Origin: CAZAOY01 sp964486925
GTDB taxonomy: Bacteria; Bacillota; Clostridia; Oscillospirales; Ruminococcaceae
Assembly: GCA_964486925.1 (NCBI GenBank)
Contig: CAZAOY010000033.1
Coordinates: 1-29,225, forward strand
Direction: 5' to 3'
DNA length: 29,225 nt
Numbering within the stretch: the stretch's first letter is position 1; every line of letters begins with the position of its first letter. Positions 7,287 through 14,693 of this stretch are shown here, piece by piece. The notes beneath the pieces are model-generated. The model searched no databases. It saw nothing but the letters and a program-made list of their open reading frames with translations, and was not told the origin of the DNA. The position numbers and the translations under genes are program-made.

Positions 7287-7844
7287 CTATCCTCTATTAA
7301 TACGGCTTCTGCTGTAAACCTTAAGGATGATCTTACCGATAAGGTATAGCATAACAGCTTCAATCGGCAGTAGTATCAAGTTCTTTACGACCCTAGCCCC
7401 CATAAGCAGGTATACCGCTTTTCCAGTCATTATCGATATCCATAGTGAGTTTAACCCAATATTAATAAAAACGTTAATAATCGCTTTTGTAATAAGTACC
7501 CTTATGAAGGTAAATTTGTAACGATATAAGCACGAACCGTATATCATCCCGGAAAGAATCGCATTCAAGGTAAATCCAGGGAAAAATGACCCAGTAGGGG
7601 CTATGTAAAAACCAAGTATGTCGGTAATAAATCCCGCTATCCCTCCTATAACAGGCCCAAATAATAGCCCGATCGCTCCGCTGGCTAGAAATCCAAAGCT
7701 TATCTGAAGCTCTGGTGACAGCTGTACCTTTGCAAACCTGTTTAACACTAGACTTAGCGCTATAAGTATACCTACTACGGCTAGTGAATTGACCTCCCTT
7801 AGATGGTCTTTAGACTGCTTAAACCTTATAAATATATCTTTCAT
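7287..7844 (-). CDS. folT: ECF transporter substrate-binding subunit, folate family
   Basis: This is the S component of an energy-coupling-factor importer. Such subunits bind a vitamin and dock with a shared EcfA/A'/T module, which is not in this window. The 185-residue sequence has about six hydrophobic helices. Features typical of the FolT group are VGILIALSLVLNRF, LLFGPVIGGIAGFITDILGF, PTGSFFPGFTLNAILSGMIYG and INIGLNSLWISIMTGKA. The likely ligand is folate, which would serve the two formyl-tetrahydrofolate steps of the nearby purine cluster, but specificity is assigned by resemblance only. A GGGGG-rich binding site precedes the ATG. A structured leader and terminator lie directly upstream. 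Confidence 0.88.
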   Translation of the reverse strand: MKDIFIRFKQSKDHLREVNSLAVVGILIALSLVLNRFAKVQLSPELQISFGFLASGAIGLLFGPVIGGIAGFITDILGFYIAPTGSFFPGFTLNAILSGMIYGSCLYRYKFTFIRVLITKAIINVFINIGLNSLWISIMTGKAVYLLMGARVVKNLILLPIEAVMLYLIGKIILKVYSRSRINRG

Positions 7845-7862
7845 TTGTTATAACCCCCTTTA

Positions 7863-7941
7863 AAAAATTTACCCGCATATATTTTACAATCTTTGCTATA
7901 TAAAAGCAAAGGCGTATTACCTTGTAAAATAGATGCGGGTA
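7863..7941 (-). terminator. Long intrinsic terminator just upstream of folT
   Basis: A stacked hairpin: TACCCGCAT/ATGCGGGTA (7870-7878 with 7933-7941), TATTTTACAA/TTGTAAAATA (7880-7889 with 7922-7931) and CTTTGCT/AGCAAAG (7891-7897 with 7905-7911). On the minus strand it is followed by AAATTTTTT. It ends the helicase transcript and, lying directly before the folT ribosome binding site, could also work as an attenuator. Confidence 0.85.
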
Positions 7942-7955
7942 GCTTATTACTTGAA

Positions 7956-8034
7956 CACTTAGTAGTATACGCTATGCTAACAAGTCCTTGCGCTACTAGC
8001 GTAAGCTTAAAAGAAAGCTTGCTACTCTTAAGTG
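7956..8034 (-). ncRNA. Candidate structured leader RNA (three-way junction) of folT
   Basis: Between the helicase stop and the terminator the minus-strand RNA can form a closing stem CACTTA/UAAGUG (8034-8029 with 7961-7956), a hairpin AGCAAGCUU/AAGCUU-AC-GCU (8023-8015 with 8008-7998) and a stem UAGUAG/CUACUA (7998-7993 with 7965-7960). The stems share a few bases at the junctions. A compact junction followed by a terminator and a vitamin-transporter gene is the usual layout of a riboswitch. By eye it does not match the known tetrahydrofolate riboswitch. Confidence 0.4.
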
Positions 8035-8046
8035 CCGACGTAATAA

Positions 8047-9858
8047 TTAATCATTAAATTTTTTGGTATAATCACGTTTTGGTTTATCTCTATAGCTGTT
8101 ATTACGGCTACGTCCTCTGCTACTATTGTCATAGCTAAACGGACGACGTTTACCACTACCGCCAGAGTGTGACTGTCTTGAGGAGAAGCCCTTTTTAACA
8201 TCCGCTATCGAGAAGTTAACCATCTGCCCTTTGACGGTGTAGTTGCTCATGTTGTTAACTACAACCTGAGCCTCCTGTGCGGGCATTGATATTGTTGAGA
8301 AATCATCGTAGATCTCTATCTTTCCTATCTTATCGGAGGAAAGTCCTGTGCCTTCTACTATTGCCCCTACTAAGAAATTTGGTGCAATCCTGTCATTCCT
8401 TCCGATATTTACCGAGATAAGTGAGCGATTTCCACCATCATCAAATCTAGGTCTGTTACCACCCGGACGCATAGGTCTTGATTGACCAAACACCCCTCGT
8501 CCTCTAGATTCTCCACCACCTGAAGCGGTAAAGGAAACTGCTTCGATATGAGGGATAATCTTCTTATCCTTAGAGGCTATAAGCGCTACTGCCGCACTGG
8601 CAATCTGTTTTGTATCATACCCTTCCTCGACAAGGTTATCAACCACCTTTTCCCAGTTGGAGTAGTTGTCCTCAGTAAGGATAGCTTTTAGTCGTTTTAC
8701 AAACTTATCGGACTTCATAATCAAGATATCGTCTATAGTAGGCATCTTCTTTTCATTTATCTCCGCCTTAATATAGTATCTGATTTCATACAGCTTTTTT
8801 AGCTGTGCTTTGTTGCAGACCAGCGTTGCGGATACCCCTGTTTTGCCCGCTCTTCCTGTACGTCCGATACGGTGGATGTAGTACTCAAGCTCCTGTGGGA
8901 TATCAAAGTTTATAACTGCATCGATATCTTCTACGTCGATACCTCTAGCCGCTACATCAGTTGCTACAAGGATATGCAGTCTACCGCTCTTAAAGTTATT
9001 CATTACCTGTGTACGCACATTCTGGCGCATATCGCCATGTAGTCCTACCGCCTTAAAGCCATGTTCATTTAGGTAGTCCACTAGATCATCAACCATCTTC
9101 TTGGTGTTACAAAACACTATTGAACGTTTGGTTGCGTACTGCTGAAGGATAATGCTGATAGCCTCCATCTTCTGGGACTGTTTAACCTGATAGAAGAACT
9201 GGTCTATGGTATCGATGGTTTTTTTACCTTGGTCTACCGCAACTAACTGCGGGTCGGTTTGAAACTCTTCGGTTATCTTCTGGATAGCCGGAGGCATTGT
9301 TGCCGAGAATAGGATAGTTTGACGTTCCTCCGGAACTTCCTTTAGCACCGTTTGGATATCCTCATAAAATCCCATGTTTAACATCTCATCCGCTTCATCT
9401 AGCACCACCATCTTTAGGTCATGCAGCTTTAGCGTCTTTCTGCGGATGTGATCCATAATACGCCCCGGTGTTCCTACAACGATGTTAGCAGTCCTTAGCT
9501 GACGGATCTGTATATCCATCGACTGACCGCCATATACTGTAGCCACCCTTACATTGCGGGTATACTTTGCGAATTTCCCTATCTCATCGCTTACCTGCAT
9601 TGCAAGCTCACGTGTCGGACACATAATAAGCACCTGCGGTAGCTTAACCCCCGCATCCTTAATGCTCTCTACTGCGGGGATACCAAATGCGGCAGTCTTT
9701 CCTGTACCTGTGCTAGACCGTCCTAAAACATCCTTGCCCTCCATGATTAGAGGTATAGAGGAAGATTGTACCTCTGTAGCTGTTTCAAATCCCATATCAC
9801 CTACAGCACGAATGACCTGACTTGACAAGTTTAAGTCTTCAAATTTAATTCTTTCCAT
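8047..9858 (-). CDS. deaD: DEAD-box ATP-dependent RNA helicase with DbpA-type RNA-binding domain
   Basis: An RNA helicase of the CsdA/CshA/DbpA group, which remodels rRNA precursors and structured mRNAs, often in the cold. Visible motifs: Q motif (F6 and Q31), Walker A SSTGTGKT (48-55), PTREL (81-85), TPGR (130-133), DEAD (154-157), SAT (185-187), then the second RecA domain with IVFCNTKK, HGDM, VATDVAARGID and HRIGRTGRAG. A domain resembling the DbpA RNA-binding fold lies at about 478-550 (ISVNIGRNDRIAPNFLVGAI). The tail is rich in arginine, glycine and serine. The 603-residue length suits this group. The gene has its own promoter and a long structured leader, which is common for cold-regulated helicase genes. 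Confidence 0.96.
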   Translation of the reverse strand: MERIKFEDLNLSSQVIRAVGDMGFETATEVQSSSIPLIMEGKDVLGRSSTGTGKTAAFGIPAVESIKDAGVKLPQVLIMCPTRELAMQVSDEIGKFAKYTRNVRVATVYGGQSMDIQIRQLRTANIVVGTPGRIMDHIRRKTLKLHDLKMVVLDEADEMLNMGFYEDIQTVLKEVPEERQTILFSATMPPAIQKITEEFQTDPQLVAVDQGKKTIDTIDQFFYQVKQSQKMEAISIILQQYATKRSIVFCNTKKMVDDLVDYLNEHGFKAVGLHGDMRQNVRTQVMNNFKSGRLHILVATDVAARGIDVEDIDAVINFDIPQELEYYIHRIGRTGRAGKTGVSATLVCNKAQLKKLYEIRYYIKAEINEKKMPTIDDILIMKSDKFVKRLKAILTEDNYSNWEKVVDNLVEEGYDTKQIASAAVALIASKDKKIIPHIEAVSFTASGGGESRGRGVFGQSRPMRPGGNRPRFDDGGNRSLISVNIGRNDRIAPNFLVGAIVEGTGLSSDKIGKIEIYDDFSTISMPAQEAQVVVNNMSNYTVKGQMVNFSIADVKKGFSSRQSHSGGSGKRRPFSYDNSSRGRSRNNSYRDKPKRDYTKKFND

Positions 9859-9938
9859 TGATCTCGCTTTCTATAATAAGATTTACCTTGTCAACCCATA
9901 CATACAAGCTATAGCCGTTCCGCTTGACATATAAAATG

Positions 9939-9984
9939 CCGAGAAGATAGGCAAAGCCTATCTTGTGGGCTGAAAGCCCACCGG
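9939..9984 (-). ncRNA. Compact three-stem element in the helicase leader
   Basis: AAGATAGGC/GCCTATCTT (9944-9952 with 9956-9964) and GTGGGCT/AGCCCAC (9965-9971 with 9975-9981) are two adjacent hairpins with 3-nt loops. They are closed by CCG/CGG (9939-9941 with 9982-9984), so the whole segment folds as a small three-way junction. It lies in the leader between the promoter at 10118-10123 and the helicase start. There is no T-run to make it a terminator. A regulatory role is inferred. Confidence 0.55.
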
Positions 9985-10117
9985 AAATTGCTATATAATA
10001 AGATATCACAGCTGACTTTATATATATTATTTTAAATTTTAGGTTGACATCTATTAATTTTGTTGCAATCGCTTTGTGGTTATGTTACTAACTTGAAAAA
10101 GATAATGCAACCTTCTT
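9985..10117 (-). other. Upstream half of the helicase leader
   Basis: AT-rich sequence between the -10 box and the three-stem element. I see no reading frame of note and no further clear structure. Together with 9859-9984 it forms a leader of about 250 nt. Confidence 0.5.
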
Positions 10118-10126
10118 ATTATACCA
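10118..10126 (-). promoter_or_regulatory. Extended -10 promoter of the helicase gene
   Basis: On the minus strand TGGTATAAT (10126-10118) is an extended -10 element with a perfect TATAAT. The -35 position holds no good match, as is common for extended -10 promoters. It is the only convincing promoter between the aldo/keto reductase stop and the helicase. Confidence 0.65.
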
Positions 10127-10166
10127 TACTTTCACTATATAGTATATGGACATTTTGTAAACATTT

Positions 10167-11195
10167 TTACACCGTAGTCCTGCCATCCAAAATCGATAGA
10201 TAATCCTTGTAGTTTTCCTGTAAAAGCTTAGGGGTGTCTAGGTCGTATGGGCAACGTGTTTTGCAAGCGTTGCAGTGGATACAGTCCTTAATCCTTCCCA
10301 TCATCTCCTGCGATTTTTCGGTTAAAAACTGCGCAGAGGGTGCTCGTCTAATTAGCAGTGACATCCTAGCGCAGGTAAATATCTCTATCCCCGCAGGACA
10401 CGGCAGACAGTAGCCACATCCACGGCAAAAATCACCCGCTAGTCTATCGTTATCTGCCTTGATGACCGCCTTAATCGCCTCATCCATAACAGGAGGGTTA
10501 TTAACGTAGCTTATAAACTCATCAAGCTCGTTTTCTTTTTGAACACCCCAGATAGGTAGGACATTGTCATACTGACTCACAAATGCATATGCCGCCGCAG
10601 AATTAGTGATTAGCCCACCACAGAGCGCCTTCATTGCGATATACCCCATATCCTTTTGCTCGCAGGCTTTTACTAGTGAGAGCTCCTGTTCACCCGACAT
10701 ATAGCTAAACGGAAACTGTAAGGTATCATAAAGTCCGCTGTCCACCGCCTCTTGCGCCACCGCTAGCCTATGGTTTGTGATCCCGATAAAACGAATCTTT
10801 CCCTGATCTTTTGCTTTAAGCAGTGAGTCATAGATACCCATATCATCGTTAGGCTTTGGACAGTAGGCGGGGTTATGTAGCTGATAGATATCGATATAGT
10901 CGGTCTTTAAAAGCTTAAGGCTTGTATGCAGATGATCCCAAAAATCCTCCACCGTTGCCGCATGGGTTTTGGTTGAGATATAGATATCCTTTCGTACATC
11001 TGATAGATAAAGCCCTATCTTCTCCTCGCTGTCTGAATAGGCTCTTGCTGTATCAAAAAAGGTTATCCCATTGTCGTATGCCTTTCGTAACAGCTTGCCC
11101 GCCTCCGGCTTTGAGATTCGTTGTATTGGAAGTGCGCCAAATCCGTTTTTGTTAACGATAATATTGGTTCTTCCAAGCCTTGTAGTGTTGCCCAT
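10167..11195 (-). CDS. Aldo/keto reductase with C-terminal ferredoxin-like clusters
   Basis: A TIM-barrel aldo/keto reductase fused to an iron-sulfur module. The catalytic tetrad is visible as D48 (FFDTA), Y53 (AYSDS), K76 (ISTKTH) and H107 (YQLHNP). Near the end are two four-cysteine sets: C257, C260, C263, C266 and C305, C308, C311, C315, each followed by proline, suggesting two [4Fe-4S] clusters. Such fusions are common in anaerobes; the substrate is unknown and electron exchange with ferredoxin is likely. The start is ATG 11195 because GGAGGGGG lies 5 nt upstream. The in-frame ATG at 11216 would place that site inside the gene. It has its own promoter. Confidence 0.93.
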   Translation of the reverse strand: MGNTTRLGRTNIIVNKNGFGALPIQRISKPEAGKLLRKAYDNGITFFDTARAYSDSEEKIGLYLSDVRKDIYISTKTHAATVEDFWDHLHTSLKLLKTDYIDIYQLHNPAYCPKPNDDMGIYDSLLKAKDQGKIRFIGITNHRLAVAQEAVDSGLYDTLQFPFSYMSGEQELSLVKACEQKDMGYIAMKALCGGLITNSAAAYAFVSQYDNVLPIWGVQKENELDEFISYVNNPPVMDEAIKAVIKADNDRLAGDFCRGCGYCLPCPAGIEIFTCARMSLLIRRAPSAQFLTEKSQEMMGRIKDCIHCNACKTRCPYDLDTPKLLQENYKDYLSILDGRTTV

Positions 11196-11230
11196 AGTAT
11201 CCCCCTCCCCTTTCATCTTTTCATAGATCT

Positions 11231-11259
11231 ATTATACTATGGTTTTTTTGTTATGTCAA
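11231..11259 (-). promoter_or_regulatory. Promoter of the aldo/keto reductase gene
   Basis: On the minus strand TTGACA (11259-11254), a 17-nt spacer and TATAAT (11236-11231): a perfect sigma-A promoter. The -35 box overlaps the last codons of the ABC ATPase gene that ends at 11256. The gene therefore does not depend on the exporter operon. Confidence 0.9.
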
Positions 11260-12293
11260 GCGTTATCCGACCTCCACGAATGGTAAAGCTCCGCGATAAC
11301 CTTCTCAATAGAAGCTTTACCAATAGCAACATCCTTAACTCCGTCAGCTTGAGAGATACGGTATAAAACATCCTTTACCGATACCTTTGCTAGGTCTACC
11401 TCAAACTCAAACACACCATTATCCGCCGATATATGCTGACCGCCATCGATAGAAAGCACTGTATCCTCTGTAGCGGTAACAACAATCCTTGTAACATTAC
11501 CGGTGATATCCCGTAGACCATCAAAGCTTCCGTCATACACCACCTTGCCGCTACTAACCATTAGTATCCGCTGTGCCATCTCCTCAAGGTCATCCATATC
11601 ATGACTTGTTACCATAATGGTTACCTTTTCATCCTTGTTTAACCGCTTTAGAAACTCTATCATCTGACGCTTTGCTATGACATCAAGCCCTAGGGTTGGT
11701 TCGTCAAGTAGGATTATACTCGGACTATGAAGTAGCATAAGTGCAAGATCCGCCCTCATCCGCTGACCTAGGCTTAGCTCCCTTGCAAAGGTTTTAAGTA
11801 GGTCGCCGATATTTAAAAGCTCGGTTACCATCTCAAGGTTTCGTTTGTACACCTCATCTGGGATATCCCACACCGCCCTTTTCCATTCAAAGCTTTGGGA
11901 GATAGGATGATCCCACCACAGCTCGGTGCGGTTACCAAACAAAACTCCAAGCCTTTTCATTAGCGGTATACGGTTATCTTTAGGTGACATTCCAAGCACC
12001 TTAATCTCCCCACACTCGGGGAGCAACATGCCGCATAAAAGCTTCATTGTGGTGCTCTTTCCCGCTCCGTTAGGCCCTGCGTATGCTATAAACTCCCCCC
12101 TTTTAACGTTAAACGATACGTCATCTAACGCTACGATAACCTTCTTTTCTGGTTTAAGTAGGTTTTTAATTATCCCCCTACCCTCGTTCTCCCTCTGCCA
12201 TTGGGTAAAGGTCTTGGTTACCCCCAAAACGGTCACAGCGTTTTTATCTGCGGTGTCCCATGCTTGAGTATCTATTTGTGCCTTTTTTAACAT
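11256..12293 (-). CDS. ABC-2 type exporter, ATP-binding subunit
   Basis: The ATPase of an ABC exporter. Motifs: Walker A GPNGAGKST (73-81), signature LSLGQ (173-177), Walker B IILLDEPT (193-200, catalytic E198) and the switch histidine H231. A 60-residue N-terminal extension before Walker A and a C-terminal domain of about 90 residues place it with the COG4586-type ATPases that pair with two ABC-2 permeases. Some relatives export viologens or other toxic cations, but the substrate here is unknown. The start overlaps the preceding permease gene by 50 nt, and AAAGGA lies about 10 nt upstream, implying coupled translation. It is the last gene of a three-gene operon. Confidence 0.94.
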   Translation of the reverse strand: MLKKAQIDTQAWDTADKNAVTVLGVTKTFTQWQRENEGRGIIKNLLKPEKKVIVALDDVSFNVKRGEFIAYAGPNGAGKSTTMKLLCGMLLPECGEIKVLGMSPKDNRIPLMKRLGVLFGNRTELWWDHPISQSFEWKRAVWDIPDEVYKRNLEMVTELLNIGDLLKTFARELSLGQRMRADLALMLLHSPSIILLDEPTLGLDVIAKRQMIEFLKRLNKDEKVTIMVTSHDMDDLEEMAQRILMVSSGKVVYDGSFDGLRDITGNVTRIVVTATEDTVLSIDGGQHISADNGVFEFEVDLAKVSVKDVLYRISQADGVKDVAIGKASIEKVIAELYHSWRSDNA

Positions 12294-13092
12294 AATATCT
12301 TAGTCCTTTCCTAAAGAAGATGGTTGCTAGTGTAGCTGTGATTACAGCAAAGATAAGCGGATAGACTGCGGGCATGCCAAGCGGCGATTTGCCCAACAGC
12401 GCTAATGTCGGAAGCCAGGCAAGTAGCCCTGACGGTATAACGGATATAAGTATCATCTGCAATACCTTTGGCATTCCTGAAAGTGGGAAGTTACTAATCC
12501 CTGTAAGCGAGCCGTGTAGATAGCTTGTAATCTCCTCTGCCTGCACAGGTGCATAAAATGTAATAGAGGATGATAGATATAGCAGTGACAGCAGTATTGT
12601 TAGTGTCAATAGCACATTCAAAGCCACCGAAGCTATCCACCACCAGGTAACGGTTATACCAAGGTTAGATACTGCAATGCTCATTATTACCACCCCTGAA
12701 ATTAAGTTGCTTGATCCTGTAAAAGGGATAAATCCCATTGTGGTAAGCTGAACGGAAAGCGGTAGCGGCTGTACCATCATATGCTCCAGCTGTCCCCTAC
12801 CAATGATACGGCTTACATGCCCGTTGTTCATCCCGAAAAATATCATATACATCCCACCTATTACGGTGGAGTATCCTAACATTAGTAACACCTCGTATTT
12901 ATCCATCCCTCCGATTCCATCAAACCGCCAGGCTAATAAAAACACCCCCGTAACCGCCGCAACTGTAGAGATAACATCCGAGCTAATTGCCAAAATTGCA
13001 AATAGAGAATCCCTCATAAGCCAAGCAAGATCCATCTTTGCGGCTATTTTATATAGATTTATAATTCGCCTAAAGGTTACTCTATCCCCCAT
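12244..13092 (-). CDS. ABC-2 type exporter, permease subunit 2
   Basis: A 282-residue integral membrane protein with about six hydrophobic helices, matching the ABC-2 permeases of the COG3694/COG4587 pair. The N-terminal segment (YKIAAKMDLAWLMRDSLFAI) resembles their cytoplasmic entry helix. The gene overlaps the first permease by 11 nt and the ATPase by 50 nt, with GGAAGG upstream of the ATG. The two permeases probably form a heterodimeric channel driven by the neighbouring ATPase. No substrate-determining residues can be named. Confidence 0.88.
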   Translation of the reverse strand: MGDRVTFRRIINLYKIAAKMDLAWLMRDSLFAILAISSDVISTVAAVTGVFLLAWRFDGIGGMDKYEVLLMLGYSTVIGGMYMIFFGMNNGHVSRIIGRGQLEHMMVQPLPLSVQLTTMGFIPFTGSSNLISGVVIMSIAVSNLGITVTWWWIASVALNVLLTLTILLSLLYLSSSITFYAPVQAEEITSYLHGSLTGISNFPLSGMPKVLQMILISVIPSGLLAWLPTLALLGKSPLGMPAVYPLIFAVITATLATIFFRKGLRYYVKKGTNRYSSMGHRR

Positions 13093-13861
13093 AACTCATC
13101 ATCCCTTCCTGTGATTTTTTAAATACTATTATCGCTGTTGGCCAGAGTACAGCATTCCAGAATAGCTGTATCAGGATTACCGATAAAGGGTCGCTTATCC
13201 CTGTAAATACCGATAATGCCGCCCCGCCCAGACTGCCAAACGGTTGTAGTGCAAACACCTTATCTAACCCAAACGGCATTAGCTTAAATGGTATTACCGT
13301 GCCTGAAAGCAACGATACTATCGCCCATCTTATAACCGTAATAAGCCAGCTTACCCCTCTAAGCTTTATGGCAAGGCAGGCAAACAAAAAGTCTATTGCA
13401 AAACCTAGCGATATACATAGCAGTAAGCTTGGGAAAAACCACATTGTAGCGGGGACTACCGATATCCCAAGGAGCGGTGATATCGCCGCCATTGGTAGCG
13501 AAAACATTAGTAGCATTGGTACCCATCCCCCTATGGTCTGCGCAATTAGGTGTCCAAAGACCGACATTGGTCGGGTAAAGAGGGTTATCAGTAGCCCCTC
13601 ATAGTTCCATGCGGAGGCGGCTGTTGATACCGCCGTCATATCCAATAATAGTGCGTTAACATAGGTGTAGGATAGCATAGTAGCGGTATCCATCCCCACA
13701 TCCACAGCGCTCCCCCCACTCATAACCACCTGCCAGATAAACAGTAGCGGTATAAGGTAGATAAGCTTTGTGGCTATCTGTGGAACTAGGTAGATTAATC
13801 CACCGTTTGTCTGACCGCTAATCATCATCTTAGCGGTTTTTGTATAACTAATTATACTCAT
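13082..13861 (-). CDS. ABC-2 type exporter, permease subunit 1
   Basis: A 259-residue permease with about six hydrophobic helices, starting MSIISYTKTAKMMISGQTN. The start is ATG 13861 because AAGGAG lies about 8 nt upstream; the longer frame to 13915 runs into a terminator hairpin. It resembles the ABC-2 family members that come in unlike pairs with a COG4586-type ATPase. It is the first gene of the exporter operon and follows an attenuator-like hairpin by about 30 nt, so its expression may depend on readthrough of that hairpin. Confidence 0.88.
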   Translation of the reverse strand: MSIISYTKTAKMMISGQTNGGLIYLVPQIATKLIYLIPLLFIWQVVMSGGSAVDVGMDTATMLSYTYVNALLLDMTAVSTAASAWNYEGLLITLFTRPMSVFGHLIAQTIGGWVPMLLMFSLPMAAISPLLGISVVPATMWFFPSLLLCISLGFAIDFLFACLAIKLRGVSWLITVIRWAIVSLLSGTVIPFKLMPFGLDKVFALQPFGSLGGAALSVFTGISDPLSVILIQLFWNAVLWPTAIIVFKKSQEGMMSYGG

Positions 13862-13892
13862 ATAACATCTCCTTCTAGATAAACCTTTTACA

Positions 13893-13940
13893 GATAAAAA
13901 ATAAAATCCCTGCATAGACGATTTCGTCCATACAGGGATT
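13893..13940 (-). terminator. Attenuator-like terminator before the ABC exporter operon
   Basis: On the minus strand AAUCCCUGUAUGGACG (13940-13925) pairs with CGUCUAUGCAGGGAUU (13920-13905) around a 4-nt loop, 16 bp in all. Two of the pairs are G-U in this strand and would be A-C mismatches in the other, so the structure is made for minus-strand RNA. TTTTATTTTTT follows. It ends about 30 nt before the first permease gene. It may end the small upstream ORF transcript and let only some polymerases into the exporter genes. Confidence 0.8.
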
Positions 13941-14003
13941 ACAGCGTAAAATCTAAGGGGTAATTATACTACTGTGAAGACAGCAATTATAAACTGCACA
14001 GCG

Positions 14004-14249
14004 TTAACATGCCGTTAACTTTGCAGATCCTATATATTTATGCGGTAAAAGGTACTTTACAAAATCGAACATTTTATTAAAAATGGATATAGCTATCCCG
14101 TTTACCGCATAATTTGCCATTAAAACATGGCCAAATTTCCGAAAAAGAGCAAGGCTTACTAAAGCATACACATTGCTGCATGCATAACTTTTTATAGCTT
14201 TTAAGTTTTCTAATACTCCTTTATGAGAAGATAATACCAAGTTGTTCAT
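14004..14249 (-). CDS. Small hypothetical protein upstream of the ABC exporter
   Basis: An 81-codon frame of unknown function. It follows a strong promoter (14316-14344) and an AAAGGTGG site, although that site is about 14 nt from the ATG. The product has a weakly hydrophobic centre (NVYALVSLALF, YAVNGIAISIFNKMFDFVKYLL) and no known motif. A terminator-like hairpin follows, then the exporter operon. It could be a small membrane-associated protein or a leader ORF that controls the hairpin. The promoter supports transcription; the case for coding is moderate. Confidence 0.45.
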   Translation of the reverse strand: MNNLVLSSHKGVLENLKAIKSYACSNVYALVSLALFRKFGHVLMANYAVNGIAISIFNKMFDFVKYLLPHKYIGSAKLTAC

Positions 14250-14281
14250 CCTTTTACCACACCACCTTTCTAAACTTACTA

Positions 14282-14298
14282 TTAGGAATAAGTCCTAA
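14282..14298. promoter_or_regulatory. Palindrome near the transcription start (candidate operator)
   Basis: TTAGGA-ATAAG-TCCTAA is a perfect 6-bp inverted repeat with a 5-nt centre. It lies about 18-34 nt downstream of the -10 box at 14316-14321. This is a good place for a repressor of the small ORF/exporter unit. It does not match DtxR, Fur or FapR boxes well enough to name a regulator. Confidence 0.45.
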
Positions 14299-14315
14299 CT
14301 GTAGCCAATAAATCT

Positions 14316-14344
14316 AGTATATCATATACAAAAATAAATGTCAA
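14316..14344 (-). promoter_or_regulatory. Promoter upstream of the small ORF and ABC exporter
   Basis: On the minus strand TTGACA (14344-14339), a 17-nt spacer and TATACT (14321-14316), with TG one base before the -10 (extended -10). It is the only strong promoter before the exporter operon. Its leader to the first permease is about 450 nt and contains the palindrome, the small ORF and the terminator hairpin. Confidence 0.88.
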
Positions 14345-14693
14345 TAGCTTTCCCCCATTTTGTTCACATAACCAATAAATTTATCATACAATGTAGTATT
14401 ACTCCGCAATAAAACAGTAGTCATTTATGTCAGCCAACGCTCCAAAAATATGCTGTTATTAAGCGGGGTAGTTTAGCAATTTGACTTTGTTCTTTAGTTT
14501 TAGATTTTGTAGCCTTCTAGTTAAACCTTCACAAAGTCTAATATATAGAAATCGGTCAAATGTTTATAGTATAGCAGGTTATTAGCAAGGGTTATAACAG
14601 TGCTATGCTATCTTTACTATATCGGATTTTTGCTAGATGAACATGAAAAGCGTAGGTAAATTAGTGTTTATCTGCAAGGAAAAGGAGAAGATT
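14345..14693. other. Intergenic region before dpaA
   Basis: About 350 nt between the divergent exporter promoter and dpaA. It is AT-rich. I find no convincing gene. I could not identify a sigma-K or sigma-E type promoter (CATANNNTA) for dpaA, although one is expected if dpaAB is expressed in the mother cell. Confidence 0.6.

Noticed and set aside
7956..8034. Known tetrahydrofolate riboswitch before folT
   Set aside because: Only the short string AGAGTAG resembles it; the rest of the conserved core is missing.
9890..9910. TTGACA near the helicase start as a second promoter
   Set aside because: No -10 box lies at acceptable spacing; TATAGA is only 13 nt away.
14282..14298. DtxR/Fur/FapR operator
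   Set aside because: The palindrome TTAGGA-N5-TCCTAA differs in arm length and centre from those boxes; kept only as an unassigned candidate operator.
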